Source: Clostridium sp. CAG:628 (GTDB taxonomy: Bacteria > Bacillota_I > Bacilli_A > RF39 > UBA660). Taken from it: a stretch of 37,201 nt of DNA. Shown piece by piece: positions 23,586-32,115 of the stretch (position 1 is the stretch's first letter; every line of letters starts with the position of its first letter). The stretch spans positions 1-37,201 of the forward strand of contig FR902239.1 of assembly GCA_000438415.1 (NCBI GenBank), written 5' to 3'. Both the position numbers and the translations under genes were made by a program. The notes beneath the pieces were generated by a model. The model saw only the letters and a list, made by a program, of their open reading frames with translations. It had not been told where the DNA came from and did not search any database.

Positions 23586-24249
23586 TTTCTTTTCCTCCAA
23601 TATTTTTTTCCATTATTATTACTTTATGTTTTATATTTAATGTTTTAAGAACCGTTTTCTTGTAATTGGGAAATGCCCCATAAAACACTTCTTCATTTGC
23701 AAATTTGATTGTTGTATCAAGTGTTGCTTTTTCTTTAAAATTCATTTTTTTATATTCATTTTTCATCTGCTCAGTAAATTCTTCAATACCTAATAATTTA
23801 CAAAATTCATCTTGTCCTCCATTTTCTACTATTATAATTTTTCCATTTGGTTTTAATATTTGATACAAGTTAGCGAAAACTTGATCATAAATATCTCTCA
23901 TTGATGTTAAACTCCAACCGGCAAAAACATAATCTATACTATTTTTTTCTAATTTTACATCTTTAATATCCGACAAAATAAATTCTACATTATTCTTGCT
24001 TTTATGTTTTTCTTTATTTATTAGCAATAAGCTTTCTATTTTTTCTACTGCATAAACTTTTTTACTTCTATCTGATAAAAAGCCTGTGAATTTTCCACTT
24101 CCTGCTCCTATTTCTAAAATTATTTTATTAGAAAGATCATATTCTTCTTTAAGATATTTTTGAATTAAATTATTTATATCTTCAGATTTACTAAATTTCT
24201 CGTAAGCCTCTGCTTGTTTGTAATCAAACAACCATAACTCTTTGTTCAT
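23566..24249 (-). CDS. Class I SAM-dependent methyltransferase (cassette gene 3)
   Basis: A 227-residue methyltransferase with motif I ILEIGAGSGKFTGFL, an acidic end of strand 2 (VYAVEKIE), FILSDIKDV, and a post-motif LKPNGKIIIVENGG. The N-terminus (WLFDYKQAEAYEKFSKSED) is of the UbiE/Methyltransf_11 or _25 kind. The C-terminus ends in a Lys/Asn-rich stretch overlapping the radical SAM gene. Substrate unknown. It starts behind AAAGGAAGG, 37 bases after the flavoprotein-aldolase gene. Confidence 0.88.
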   Translation of the reverse strand: MNKELWLFDYKQAEAYEKFSKSEDINNLIQKYLKEEYDLSNKIILEIGAGSGKFTGFLSDRSKKVYAVEKIESLLLINKEKHKSKNNVEFILSDIKDVKLEKNSIDYVFAGWSLTSMRDIYDQVFANLYQILKPNGKIIIVENGGQDEFCKLLGIEEFTEQMKNEYKKMNFKEKATLDTTIKFANEEVFYGAFPNYKKTVLKTLNIKHKVIIMEKNIGGKENENNRI

Positions 24250-24286
24250 ATTTATTCCTTCCTTTCTCTTCGTGATGTTTTTTTAT

Positions 24287-25390
24287 TTAAATATCATCTT
24301 CTTCTGATAAACTACAATACTTCGAAACTATATTGCCAATAATACTTTCAAATGTATCTCCAATAAATACTTGTCCATGTAATCTTAAATTAACATAATC
24401 GTTCTTGATTAGAATATTTTCTACTTCTTCTATTTGGTCCTTGTTGTTTGATAAAAAATAGTCTTTTGTTGTACAATATTCGTTTTTAAAAGAGTAAGTT
24501 ATTTTTCTGCAATGACAATGTACCATTTTAACACCTGTTGGCTTATCTTTTAGTAAATTCCATGCTAACAACGATTCAGAAGATGGTTTCTTTTTGCCAT
24601 CATAATACACAATTTCATCTTCCACTTTTTTTATTAGTACTATATCTTCTGGGCTTATTTTTCCTACATCTGCTCCAGTGGCTGTTATTGCTATTCCATT
24701 TTCTACACGTTCTGCTATACATCCTGCTTTGTCCGGACACACATGTATCTCTTTGAATGCCTTACCATATAGATTAAAATTTTGATATAACTCACTTTTA
24801 CAACTATTAAAATCATTATTTTCATTTTCACAGGTTGCTTCAAATGGCATTATATGGAATTTGTTCATTATGGTATCCTCAATTTTATTCCATGAAACCA
24901 TAGATGATTTTAATTCTTTTGTTTTTGAATCAATCTTGATTTCAGGCCATATCATTGTAATATTTTTATTTTCGGAAATTGAATCCAACGATTTTTTTAT
25001 ATTGAAATTGTTCCATAAATTAATATTCATAGCTGCTGAGATTATTATAGGAGTATTTCTGCCAATAGCAGTATGTATTAATGTTAATGGATAACTATCT
25101 GCAATTCCGACAGCAATTTTATTTAATGTGTTAAAAGAGCAAGGGGCAATTAAAATTAAATCTTCTTTTTCTATTTCATTTCTTTTCTTGGTGTTATTGC
25201 TTTTTCTATAATTAATGTTTTCAAATTCTTCTTCATCTGCTATAATTTTTTGGCACTCTTCAGTAGCAAATAAATATACTTTTGCACCCTTACTTTCTAA
25301 TTTTTTAATAAACGGTGGTACTTCAACACTTTTACTACAACCAGTTGAAACAACATATATTACTTTACCACTTAATATTTGATTTTTCAT
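24287..25390 (-). CDS. Fusion of HFCD-type flavoprotein and class II aldolase/adducin domain
   Basis: A 367-residue two-domain protein. Residues 8-180 form a flavin-binding domain like the Cys-decarboxylase (HFCD) family: KVIYVVSTGCS start, APCSFNTLNKIAVGIAD in place of the family PASANT block, and SAAMNINLW in place of APAMN. The His expected just before the first strand of that block is not evident. Residues 224-358 match class II aldolase/adducin: ITATGADVGKISPEDIVLI, KPSSES with the catalytic-type Glu272, HCH (His291, His293) and RLHGQVFIGDT (His338), so the metal site looks complete. I know of no standard enzyme with this fusion. It begins 3 bases after the first methyltransferase, behind GGTGAGG. 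Confidence 0.82.
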   Translation of the reverse strand: MKNQILSGKVIYVVSTGCSKSVEVPPFIKKLESKGAKVYLFATEECQKIIADEEEFENINYRKSNNTKKRNEIEKEDLILIAPCSFNTLNKIAVGIADSYPLTLIHTAIGRNTPIIISAAMNINLWNNFNIKKSLDSISENKNITMIWPEIKIDSKTKELKSSMVSWNKIEDTIMNKFHIMPFEATCENENNDFNSCKSELYQNFNLYGKAFKEIHVCPDKAGCIAERVENGIAITATGADVGKISPEDIVLIKKVEDEIVYYDGKKKPSSESLLAWNLLKDKPTGVKMVHCHCRKITYSFKNEYCTTKDYFLSNNKDQIEEVENILIKNDYVNLRLHGQVFIGDTFESIIGNIVSKYCSLSEEDDI

Positions 25391-25393
25391 TAC

Positions 25394-26116
25394 TTACCTC
25401 ACCTTCTTTTTTTGATATACTGCAACAAATCCATCTGATGTTACATTTATATCACTAGATTCTTTATATATTTCTCTTAATATATTCTCATCTTCTTTAT
25501 TAAACTCTTTTATCATAGGAAATGATTCTATGACACCAATTATTGCATCTACATTTGGGAATATTCGTTTTTCGATTACGTATTTTGAATTTATAATTAT
25601 AAATCCATTTGACTTCATTTTATTATCATAATAAGATTTATATCTGCTTCTAATTAATCTATCTTTGAAAATTTTTGATATTTCCATCATTCCTTTGTAC
25701 TTACCATATTCTCTAAATATAAACAAGCCTTCTGGTTTTAATACTCGATTAATTTCTTTTGCAGAAAATCTCGTTACATTTTTGCCTACAACCATATCAA
25801 AAAAATTATTTTCATACTTTAAATTATAGTTGCTACATAGGTTAAATGTTGCATTATTGCAATTTTCTTTTGCTTTTTTTAACATAGCTTCCGAGTTGTC
25901 ATTTCCATACAAATGAATTTTTTTTGTAGTTTCTTCACTTATTACTTTTAAAACATAACCATTTCCAGTCCCTATATCCAATATTTTCATATTGTCTTTT
26001 AAATAAGAAATTATGACTTGAAAAAATAACTTATTTACCTCTGTATTGTTTTTTCCACTTATATTTTTATCTCTTAAATCTGATATATGAAAATCATAAA
26101 TAGAAGAATTATTCAT
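25394..26116 (-). CDS. Class I SAM-dependent methyltransferase (cassette gene 1)
   Basis: A 240-residue methyltransferase with motif I ILDIGTGNGYVLKVI, GNDNSEAMLKKAKENC at the end of strand 2, and NRVLKPEGLFIFREYG. The rest resembles Methyltransf_11/25 proteins; substrate unknown. It is not closely similar to the second methyltransferase of the cassette, so the two probably act on different positions. It starts behind AAGGAGGTCAT, 40 bases after rel. With no promoter visible in that gap, the cassette may share the rel transcript. Confidence 0.88.
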   Translation of the reverse strand: MNNSSIYDFHISDLRDKNISGKNNTEVNKLFFQVIISYLKDNMKILDIGTGNGYVLKVISEETTKKIHLYGNDNSEAMLKKAKENCNNATFNLCSNYNLKYENNFFDMVVGKNVTRFSAKEINRVLKPEGLFIFREYGKYKGMMEISKIFKDRLIRSRYKSYYDNKMKSNGFIIINSKYVIEKRIFPNVDAIIGVIESFPMIKEFNKEDENILREIYKESSDINVTSDGFVAVYQKKKVR

Positions 26117-26156
26117 ATGACCTCCTTCTTAGTTTTTTCATGAGTTCCCTATAAAC

Positions 26157-27590
26157 TCAATTGTTTCTATTAAACTCCCTTATTTTCTTTTTTGCAGAAC
26201 ATGTTTTTGCAAGACTTTCCCATTCTTCTCTAGGTCCAAAAGATAATTCATCAGTAACAATTCTAACCCTATCTTTATTTTTTAATACGTAACTAATTGG
26301 TACATATTCTTCATTAACAAATGCTCCAACCATGGTGTTACCTACATCAGTGTGTATTTTGTAAGCAAAGTCTACTACTGTTGAACCTTTTGGAAGTTCT
26401 ATTATGTCTCCTTTAGTAGTGTAACAATAAACTTTATCAGCAAATAATTCTTTTTTCACTTGACTTACAAATTCTTGATTATCTCCAAACATTGAATTTA
26501 TTTCTGTTAAAGATTTAAAGAATTGATATTTTTCTTTTAAGTCATTTTGCATTACATCTCTTGCTTTGTTTTTTTCAATATCCCAATATGCTGTTAGTCC
26601 AAATGAAGCGATTTTATCCATTTCAAATGTTCTTATTTGTGTTTGAATTAATCTACCATGACGTTCAAATACTGTTGTATGTAGGCTTCTATACATATTT
26701 GTTTTTGGATTTGCTATATAGTCTTTAAACTTTTCATTCATTGGTGGATATTCTTTGTGAATTAAGTATAAAGTTAAATAACATTTTTCTACTTCTTCTA
26801 CCATTATTTTAAAAGCAATTAAGTCATGAATGTCGACTAGTTTTTGCCCTTCATTCATTTTTTTATATATTCCATATATGTTTTTGGTTCTGACTTTTAT
26901 TTCATTTGGAATGTTTTTGTCTTTTAATATTGCTTCAATTTTGTATAGCATTTCATTTATTATGTCTTTACTGTTAATTTCTACTTTTAACTTTTTTTCT
27001 AATATTTTTTCATACATATCTGGTTTTAGATATTTTAGACTAATGTCTTCTAATTCACTTTTTATTCTGTATGCTCCAATGTAGTATGAAAGAGGGACAA
27101 ATATTTCCATTGTTTCTAGTGAATTTTCTTTTTGCTTGAATTCACTTTTATATTCAAGTGTTCTCATGTTGTGAAGTCTGTCTGCAAGTTTGATAATAAT
27201 AATTCTTACATCTTCAGTAATACCTGTTATTATTTTTCTAGTGTTTGCATAGTTTTGTGCTTGTTTTGATGAAAAATTCATTTTAGATATTTTAGTTACA
27301 CCATCTACTAGGTTTGCAACATCTTGATTAAAGTAGTGTGCAATGTCTTCTTTAGTAATATTTGTGTCTTCTAAAGTATCGTGTAAGATTCCAGCACATA
27401 TTGTATCTTTGTCTGCATGCATTTCTGCGAGTATATATGCAACATTTAGTGGATGCATAATATATGGTTCACCACTTTGCCTAAATTGTCCTTCATGTAA
27501 TTTTTCAGCATATCTGTATGCAGTTAGAATTTCTTTTGAACCTTCTAGACTATATTCATTAAATTTTTTTAACAAATCTTTTACTTCCAT
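26157..27590 (-). CDS. rel: Short Rel/SpoT homologue, intact hydrolase, altered synthetase
   Basis: A 477-residue (p)ppGpp enzyme lacking the zinc-finger/helical and ACT/RRM C-terminal domains of the usual roughly 730. The HD hydrolase domain has all expected residues (Arg37, His46, His70-Asp71, Glu74-Asp75, Asp137, Asn141). The synthetase domain keeps Arg234, Lys236, Asp256 and Tyr300, but the catalytic Glu of the family E-x-Q-I-R-T motif is Gln316 (QTQIRT). A TGS domain follows (about 386-447). I infer a hydrolase with little or no synthetase activity. It starts behind AGGAGGTG, 14 bases after a terminator, so it must be read through from the upstream Cys-rich frame. Confidence 0.9.
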   Translation of the reverse strand: MEVKDLLKKFNEYSLEGSKEILTAYRYAEKLHEGQFRQSGEPYIMHPLNVAYILAEMHADKDTICAGILHDTLEDTNITKEDIAHYFNQDVANLVDGVTKISKMNFSSKQAQNYANTRKIITGITEDVRIIIIKLADRLHNMRTLEYKSEFKQKENSLETMEIFVPLSYYIGAYRIKSELEDISLKYLKPDMYEKILEKKLKVEINSKDIINEMLYKIEAILKDKNIPNEIKVRTKNIYGIYKKMNEGQKLVDIHDLIAFKIMVEEVEKCYLTLYLIHKEYPPMNEKFKDYIANPKTNMYRSLHTTVFERHGRLIQTQIRTFEMDKIASFGLTAYWDIEKNKARDVMQNDLKEKYQFFKSLTEINSMFGDNQEFVSQVKKELFADKVYCYTTKGDIIELPKGSTVVDFAYKIHTDVGNTMVGAFVNEEYVPISYVLKNKDRVRIVTDELSFGPREEWESLAKTCSAKKKIREFNRNN

Positions 27591-27615
27591 AATACACCTC
27601 CTAATTTTAGGTAAA

Positions 27616-27649
27616 CAAAAACGGCGACCGGCGTGAGCCTTAGTCGTCG
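27616..27649 (-). terminator. GC-rich terminator overlapping stop of the Cys-rich leader frame
   Basis: On the minus strand CGACGAC (643-649 of 27xxx) pairs with GTCGCCG (27622-27628) with one mismatch; inside is GGC/GCC with a TCAC loop; TTTTTG follows. It is far richer in GC than its surroundings. The leader frame's stop codon (27640-27642) lies in the 5' arm side, and the rel ribosome binding site begins 14 bases beyond the T-run, leaving no room for a promoter. Confidence 0.8.
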
Positions 27650-27759
27650 TTAGTCGTACCTAATCTGTTGAAGTGGCAGCATGAAAAATCACAGCAAGCA
27701 ATATGTTTGCAATTAATTATTTCAAATGTAATATTTTCAATAGTTTTTAATTTCTTCAT
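27640..27759 (-). CDS. 39-residue cysteine-rich peptide, leader or precursor
   Basis: An ATG at 27759 behind GAGGAGAAAG opens 39 codons. The product starts MKKLKTIENITFEIIN and carries five Cys within twelve residues (17, 22, 23, 27, 28: pattern C-x4-CC-x3-CC), then HFNRLGTTNDD. A promoter (TTGATT-N17-TAAAAT) lies just upstream and a terminator covers its stop. I do not recognise the peptide. Two readings are open: a leader peptide for attenuation of rel, or a small peptide product, perhaps modified by the downstream radical SAM/methyltransferase/flavoprotein cassette. Ribosome binding site, promoter and terminator all argue that it is translated. Confidence 0.68.
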   Translation of the reverse strand: MKKLKTIENITFEIINCKHIACCDFSCCHFNRLGTTNDD

Positions 27760-27789
27760 ACTTTCTCCTCAAAAAATAAATTAATATAG

Positions 27790-27818
27790 ATTTTACTACT
27801 ACTTTAAATGAAAATCAA
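27790..27818 (-). promoter_or_regulatory. Promoter of Cys-rich leader and rel (TTGATT-N17-TAAAAT)
   Basis: Minus-strand -35 TTGATT (27813-27818), 17 bases, -10 TAAAAT (27790-27795), preceded by an A-tract. The start codon of the leader frame is about 30 bases downstream. Confidence 0.75.
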
Positions 27819-27881
27819 GTGTTTTTTTTGGAAAAAGTTGATTTTTTGATTAATTTTTTTTAAGCTTACAGGGAAGTTTTT

Positions 27882-27925
27882 ACAGATAAAATAAATAAAC
27901 AGAAAAGAATTTAGTCTCTTCTGTT
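27882..27925 (-). terminator. Terminator of the hybrid histidine kinase gene
   Basis: A 10-bp stem with one GT pair (AACAGAAGAG 27916-27925 minus strand, CTTTTCTGTT 27898-27907), followed by a T-rich tract. It is the source or sibling of the copy at 17456-17499. Confidence 0.8.
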
Positions 27926-27971
27926 TGTAGTTTAAAACTTTGATTTATTTACATTTTTCAATATGCATTTT

Positions 27972-30197
27972 TTATAATTTTTCTAGTACATTTAATACTT
28001 TATCATATTCACTTATTAATGAAGTGTATTCCTTATTTATATAGTCCCAATCTTTTCTTTTAGCAGCTAGTTCATGATTATATAACATTTCTCCTAAATC
28101 AGTAAGTCCTAGCATTCTACTTTCACTTTTTAGTTTGTGCACTACTATTTCACAGTTAATGTCATCTTTCTTATTATAAGACTCTTCCATAACACGCTTA
28201 TTTTCTGTACTTTCAGCAAGGTATTCTTTTAGTTGTGGGATAAGAGTGTCTATGTCCATAAAGAACTCATATGCTTTTTTTAGGTCTAGTCCAACACTAG
28301 TAAGTAATTCTTCTTTATTATTTTCTTTTTCAACAGGCTTGATTTCTTCTTTGACAGAACTTGTGTTATTTTCAATTGTTGCTTTGTCTTTTAATTCTTT
28401 TTTTAGGAATGACTCTAGTTCTTGACGGTCAATTGGTTTTGATAAGTATGCAATGAACCCAGCAGATAAATATGCTTCTTTTTGACCTTCCATCGCGTCT
28501 GCAGTTAATGCGACTACTGGTGTATTAAAGTTAGGAAGTGACTTAAGTTCTTTAAGTGTTTCTACTCCATCTTTATTGGGCATCATTATGTCCATAAATA
28601 TTATATCGTAGTTGTTTCCTCTTTTTATTTTTTCTATACACTCATCTCCACTTAGTACACTTTCACTAGTTAAACCATATTCAGATAATATTTTTTCTGC
28701 TACTTTAAGGTTTAGTTTTGAGTCATCTACAATAAGAGAAGTTACTCCGTTATATTTAGTAATACTTTCGGTTTCTGTAGTTTCTAAGATAACATCAGAT
28801 ATTTCTTCAGGAATTGTTACAGTAAACACACTTCCTACGCCATATGTGCTTTCTACATTTATTGTACCGCCAAGCATTTCTACTAAGCTTTTAGTTATTG
28901 CAAGCCCTAGTCCTGTTCCTTCAATTGATGTGTTTTTGTCTGCTTCAAGTCTATCAAACTTTGTGAACAAGTGGGAAAGTTGTTCTTCCTTTATACCACG
29001 ACCTGTATCTTTTACCATTATTTCTAAGTTACATATTTTGTCTGTGTTTTCTACCACAACTTTTAAATCTACACGACCACTTTCAGTGTACTTGATTGCA
29101 TTTGATAGTAAATTTGATATTATTTGTTTTACCTTGTTTAAGTCTCCATATAAAACGTTAGGTAAATTGTTATCTATTTCAACGTATAATTTCAAGTCTT
29201 TTGAGCCTATTCTAGTTTCTAGTAGTTTTGCAAGTTTTTGTATTTCATCTCTAGGGTTATAGTTAACTTTTACTATTTCCATTTTTCCTGCTTCAATTTT
29301 ACTTATGTCTAGAATACTATTTACTATTTCTAGAAGTGTGTAGCTTGCGTTTACTACGTCTTTTGAGTCTTCATGAATTTCTTTTAAATCGTCAGTTTTA
29401 TTTATTATTTCAGATAAACCTACAATTGCGTTTAGAGGTGTTCTTATTTCGTGAGACATACTGCTCAAGAATTCTGTTTTAGCACGATTTGCTTTTTCGG
29501 CTGAGTTTTTGGCTAGCTCTAGTTCATTAATAAGTTTCATGTCTGGGTTTTCTATTGTATGGTACATTAAGCAAGTTACAAATGTGTGAAGTGATAACAT
29601 TAGAGTTAGTTCCGGGTATTTATATTGTACACCTATTACGATTATACCTAAAAATAGGAATATCAGTAGTGGATAATATGATTTTTCTTTTATTCTTCTA
29701 AAGTTAATGATTAAAAGCATTACACAGAATAAGACTAATGAGCCACTTATCGCGTATAGCACATCTACTGCAGTTCCGTATGAATAAGCTGCACCATTAT
29801 TAATGTAGTATTCTATCGGTAACATTAAGAGTAATACATCTGATGTTAAACCTATTACAATTCCTATACTTTTTAGTAGTTTTTTTGTGTTTTCGTTTTT
29901 AATTGAAACTATTACTACATAGTAAGTAAATAGCAAAGTCCAACTACAAATATAGACTAATATTAGTTTTAAAAATAATTTTAGTGTTCCTTCACTTACA
30001 TTTATTATTCCTCTTATTGCTAAAGTTGTTGGAAATATTTCTATTAAAAGTCCTATTAAATTTGTTATTAAGAGCATACTATATATTTTGTTTTCTGATG
30101 TTTTGTTTTTTTCTTTTTTAAAGAATATTATTATAGTCATTACTGAATATAGTAAACTTATAATGGAAAAGAATATACCATTTTGCACACATACCAC
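27972..30197 (-). CDS. Hybrid sensor histidine kinase with REC and HPt domains
   Basis: A 741-residue sensor carrying a whole phosphorelay in one chain. Residues 5-215 hold about seven hydrophobic segments with no clear extracellular domain. HisKA follows with His249 in SMSHEIRTPLNAI, then a HATPase with N-box NLLSNAIKYTE, DTGRGI and GTGLGLAI. The receiver has an acidic pair at IVDDSKLN, phospho-acceptor Asp in IFMDIMMPNKDG, and Lys in LSKPID. The HPt domain has His687 in HKLKSESRMLG. The start is GTG behind AGAAGGG, with an extended -10 promoter upstream. The final output regulator is not in the window. The last 140 codons also exist as a displaced copy at 17548-17977. Confidence 0.94.
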   Translation of the reverse strand: MVCVQNGIFFSIISLLYSVMTIIIFFKKEKNKTSENKIYSMLLITNLIGLLIEIFPTTLAIRGIINVSEGTLKLFLKLILVYICSWTLLFTYYVVIVSIKNENTKKLLKSIGIVIGLTSDVLLLMLPIEYYINNGAAYSYGTAVDVLYAISGSLVLFCVMLLIINFRRIKEKSYYPLLIFLFLGIIVIGVQYKYPELTLMLSLHTFVTCLMYHTIENPDMKLINELELAKNSAEKANRAKTEFLSSMSHEIRTPLNAIVGLSEIINKTDDLKEIHEDSKDVVNASYTLLEIVNSILDISKIEAGKMEIVKVNYNPRDEIQKLAKLLETRIGSKDLKLYVEIDNNLPNVLYGDLNKVKQIISNLLSNAIKYTESGRVDLKVVVENTDKICNLEIMVKDTGRGIKEEQLSHLFTKFDRLEADKNTSIEGTGLGLAITKSLVEMLGGTINVESTYGVGSVFTVTIPEEISDVILETTETESITKYNGVTSLIVDDSKLNLKVAEKILSEYGLTSESVLSGDECIEKIKRGNNYDIIFMDIMMPNKDGVETLKELKSLPNFNTPVVALTADAMEGQKEAYLSAGFIAYLSKPIDRQELESFLKKELKDKATIENNTSSVKEEIKPVEKENNKEELLTSVGLDLKKAYEFFMDIDTLIPQLKEYLAESTENKRVMEESYNKKDDINCEIVVHKLKSESRMLGLTDLGEMLYNHELAAKRKDWDYINKEYTSLISEYDKVLNVLEKL

Positions 30198-30223
30198 TTA
30201 CCCTTCTATGAGACAATTATAGC

Positions 30224-30232
30224 ATAATAAAA
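30224..30232 (-). promoter_or_regulatory. Extended -10 promoter (TGC-TATAAT) of the kinase gene
   Basis: Minus strand TATGCTATAAT lies about 30 bases before the GTG start, with only a weak -35 (TTTATA). Same TGnTATAAT form as at 1802 and 32123. Confidence 0.6.
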
Positions 30233-30244
30233 AGGAAATATAAA

Positions 30245-32098
30245 CTACTTCCTTTTAATTTTTTTAGTTTTTTGTTCTTCTTTTTTTATGATTAGTTTTG
30301 TGTTTTCGTCTAAGTCAATTGTTAATTCGTTACCCATTTTTTCTAAAGTTTTATAATCTACTTTTCCAACTTGTGTACGAGGTAAATCTTCAAGTACATT
30401 TATTATGTTTGGATAGTACTTAGGTTCCAAGTTTTCTTTAATTGTGGATAGTATACTTTCTATTTTTTCCTCATCAGTTATGTTATAAAAATCATCTAAT
30501 GATAAATGAAGTACTAGTTTTTCATTATTGAATGTCATTTTGCAGTTCTTTATGTTTCTATTTGTTTTTATTTTTTCTACAATGTCTAGTTTATTTACTT
30601 CTTCTGTTTTACCATTTACTTTTATAGTTATTGGGTCACTGTATCTATCTAATACAGTTAAGCAACCATCTTTATCGACTACTGCATAGTCTCCAGTGTA
30701 ATACCATTTTGTTCCGGATTCATCAGTATATAGTGCTTTATTGGTTAACTCTTCTCTTTTATAGTAACCGTTCATTAGTGTAGGTCCTGTGATAAATAGT
30801 TTTCCATTTACTCCATATGTTACATCTTTAAGTGATGGATCAGTTATTTTTACGTTGTTGTATGGCATTGGTATTCCGGATGTTCCGATTTTTTTACAGT
30901 ATGGATGTGCAAAACTGAATGTTGTATTTACTTCTGAAGCACCAAATCCTGTTGTTTGAAGTACTCCAGTTTTGTTATAGAATTTTTCGGCTGCATTTAT
31001 TTCGCATCTTTCACCACCTACAATTGCAAGTGATAAGTTTTCTTTTACTCTTTTTAAGTCTTTTTCGCTTAGAGTTTCAAGTGAACTCCATAAGTATTGA
31101 CTCCAAATGCCTAGATTAATGTCATATTTTTTGAAGTAACTCGGAATTTTTTTATAGTCTAGGAATAATTCTATTATGTTTTCAGCACCTTGAACTAAGG
31201 CAGCGTGTACTATGTCAGCATCCCAGAATGCTAAGAAAGGTGGAACTAATGCCAAGTGTTTTGTGCCTCTTTTAAATCCAAAATTACCAACTTGTTGTTG
31301 AAAAGCAAGTGCATTATTGGCGTCGTGAGATAGTAATACCGCTTTATTTATTCCAGTTGTTCCACTTGTAAATGAAATGTTACAAGGAAGTTTTTCTTCA
31401 TATATTTCGTTTAAATCTTCTAGTTTCACATCATTTCCAAGAGTTATAAAATCTTCTAGTTTCATTTTGTAATTTATTTTTTTACCAGAAAGATAGTCTT
31501 TTAAATTTTTTAAGTTAAATATTAATCTTTCAGGATTATATTTAGGAGTAGATGCTGTAAGTGGCATTGATACTTTTATAGCACTGTTAAATTTTTCATC
31601 ATTTATTACTTTGTATATTTTATCTTCTAAAATATCTAGAGTAAAAATCATTTTTGGGTTAACGTTTGCTAGTTGATTATATAGCCTGTTTACTCCGTTA
31701 TCAGTTACATCCATATCTAATACATTTAAGTTACAAGTAATAAGTCCTAGTGATGTTGCAGAATATTTTATTGCATACATTTCAGGAGTAGTTAATCCAA
31801 TTGTGCAAATCACGTCACCTTTGTTTAAATTCATTTTGCTAAATGCTTTTTCATACTTTAATACCATGTTATAAAATTCTTCTACAGTAAAAGATTTCAT
31901 ACCACGATTATTTATCATTATACGATTTAAATCATCACCAATACATTTGAACAAATAATCTTTTTGAGACATTTTAGGTAAAGTGTAATCAAATATTTTT
32001 TGGTCATACCATTGTTCCCAAATTCTGTCCTTATGTATTACTCCAGTTATTTCTCTATTTAATTTTTGTCTTTTATCTTCTCTTACTACATTTTCCAT
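30245..32098 (-). CDS. AMP-forming acyl-CoA synthetase-like (ANL superfamily) enzyme
   Basis: A 617-residue adenylating enzyme. The P-loop-like motif reads FTSGTTGINKAVLLSH; TTGFGASEVNTTF is the A5 region; YYTGDYAVVDKDGCLTVLDR is A7/A8 with the hinge; the C-terminal catalytic Lys is in PRTQVGKVDY. It activates a carboxylate as acyl-AMP, probably a fatty or aromatic acid joined to CoA; the substrate cannot be read. The hinge region YSDPITIKVNGKTEEV departs from the usual R-x-K-D-x-I-K. I start at the ATG at 32098 because GGGGGA lies just before it; the ATG four codons upstream has no site. Confidence 0.88.
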   Translation of the reverse strand: MENVVREDKRQKLNREITGVIHKDRIWEQWYDQKIFDYTLPKMSQKDYLFKCIGDDLNRIMINNRGMKSFTVEEFYNMVLKYEKAFSKMNLNKGDVICTIGLTTPEMYAIKYSATSLGLITCNLNVLDMDVTDNGVNRLYNQLANVNPKMIFTLDILEDKIYKVINDEKFNSAIKVSMPLTASTPKYNPERLIFNLKNLKDYLSGKKINYKMKLEDFITLGNDVKLEDLNEIYEEKLPCNISFTSGTTGINKAVLLSHDANNALAFQQQVGNFGFKRGTKHLALVPPFLAFWDADIVHAALVQGAENIIELFLDYKKIPSYFKKYDINLGIWSQYLWSSLETLSEKDLKRVKENLSLAIVGGERCEINAAEKFYNKTGVLQTTGFGASEVNTTFSFAHPYCKKIGTSGIPMPYNNVKITDPSLKDVTYGVNGKLFITGPTLMNGYYKREELTNKALYTDESGTKWYYTGDYAVVDKDGCLTVLDRYSDPITIKVNGKTEEVNKLDIVEKIKTNRNIKNCKMTFNNEKLVLHLSLDDFYNITDEEKIESILSTIKENLEPKYYPNIINVLEDLPRTQVGKVDYKTLEKMGNELTIDLDENTKLIIKKEEQKTKKIKRK

Positions 32099-32115
32099 AA
32101 TTTCCCCCATTTAAT

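Noticed and set aside
28612..29262. 216-codon plus-strand open frame opposite the kinase gene
   Set aside because: It lies wholly antisense to the HATPase and HisKA parts of a clear histidine kinase. It lacks a ribosome binding site, and its Ser/Leu/Phe-rich composition is what the reverse strand of such a gene gives.
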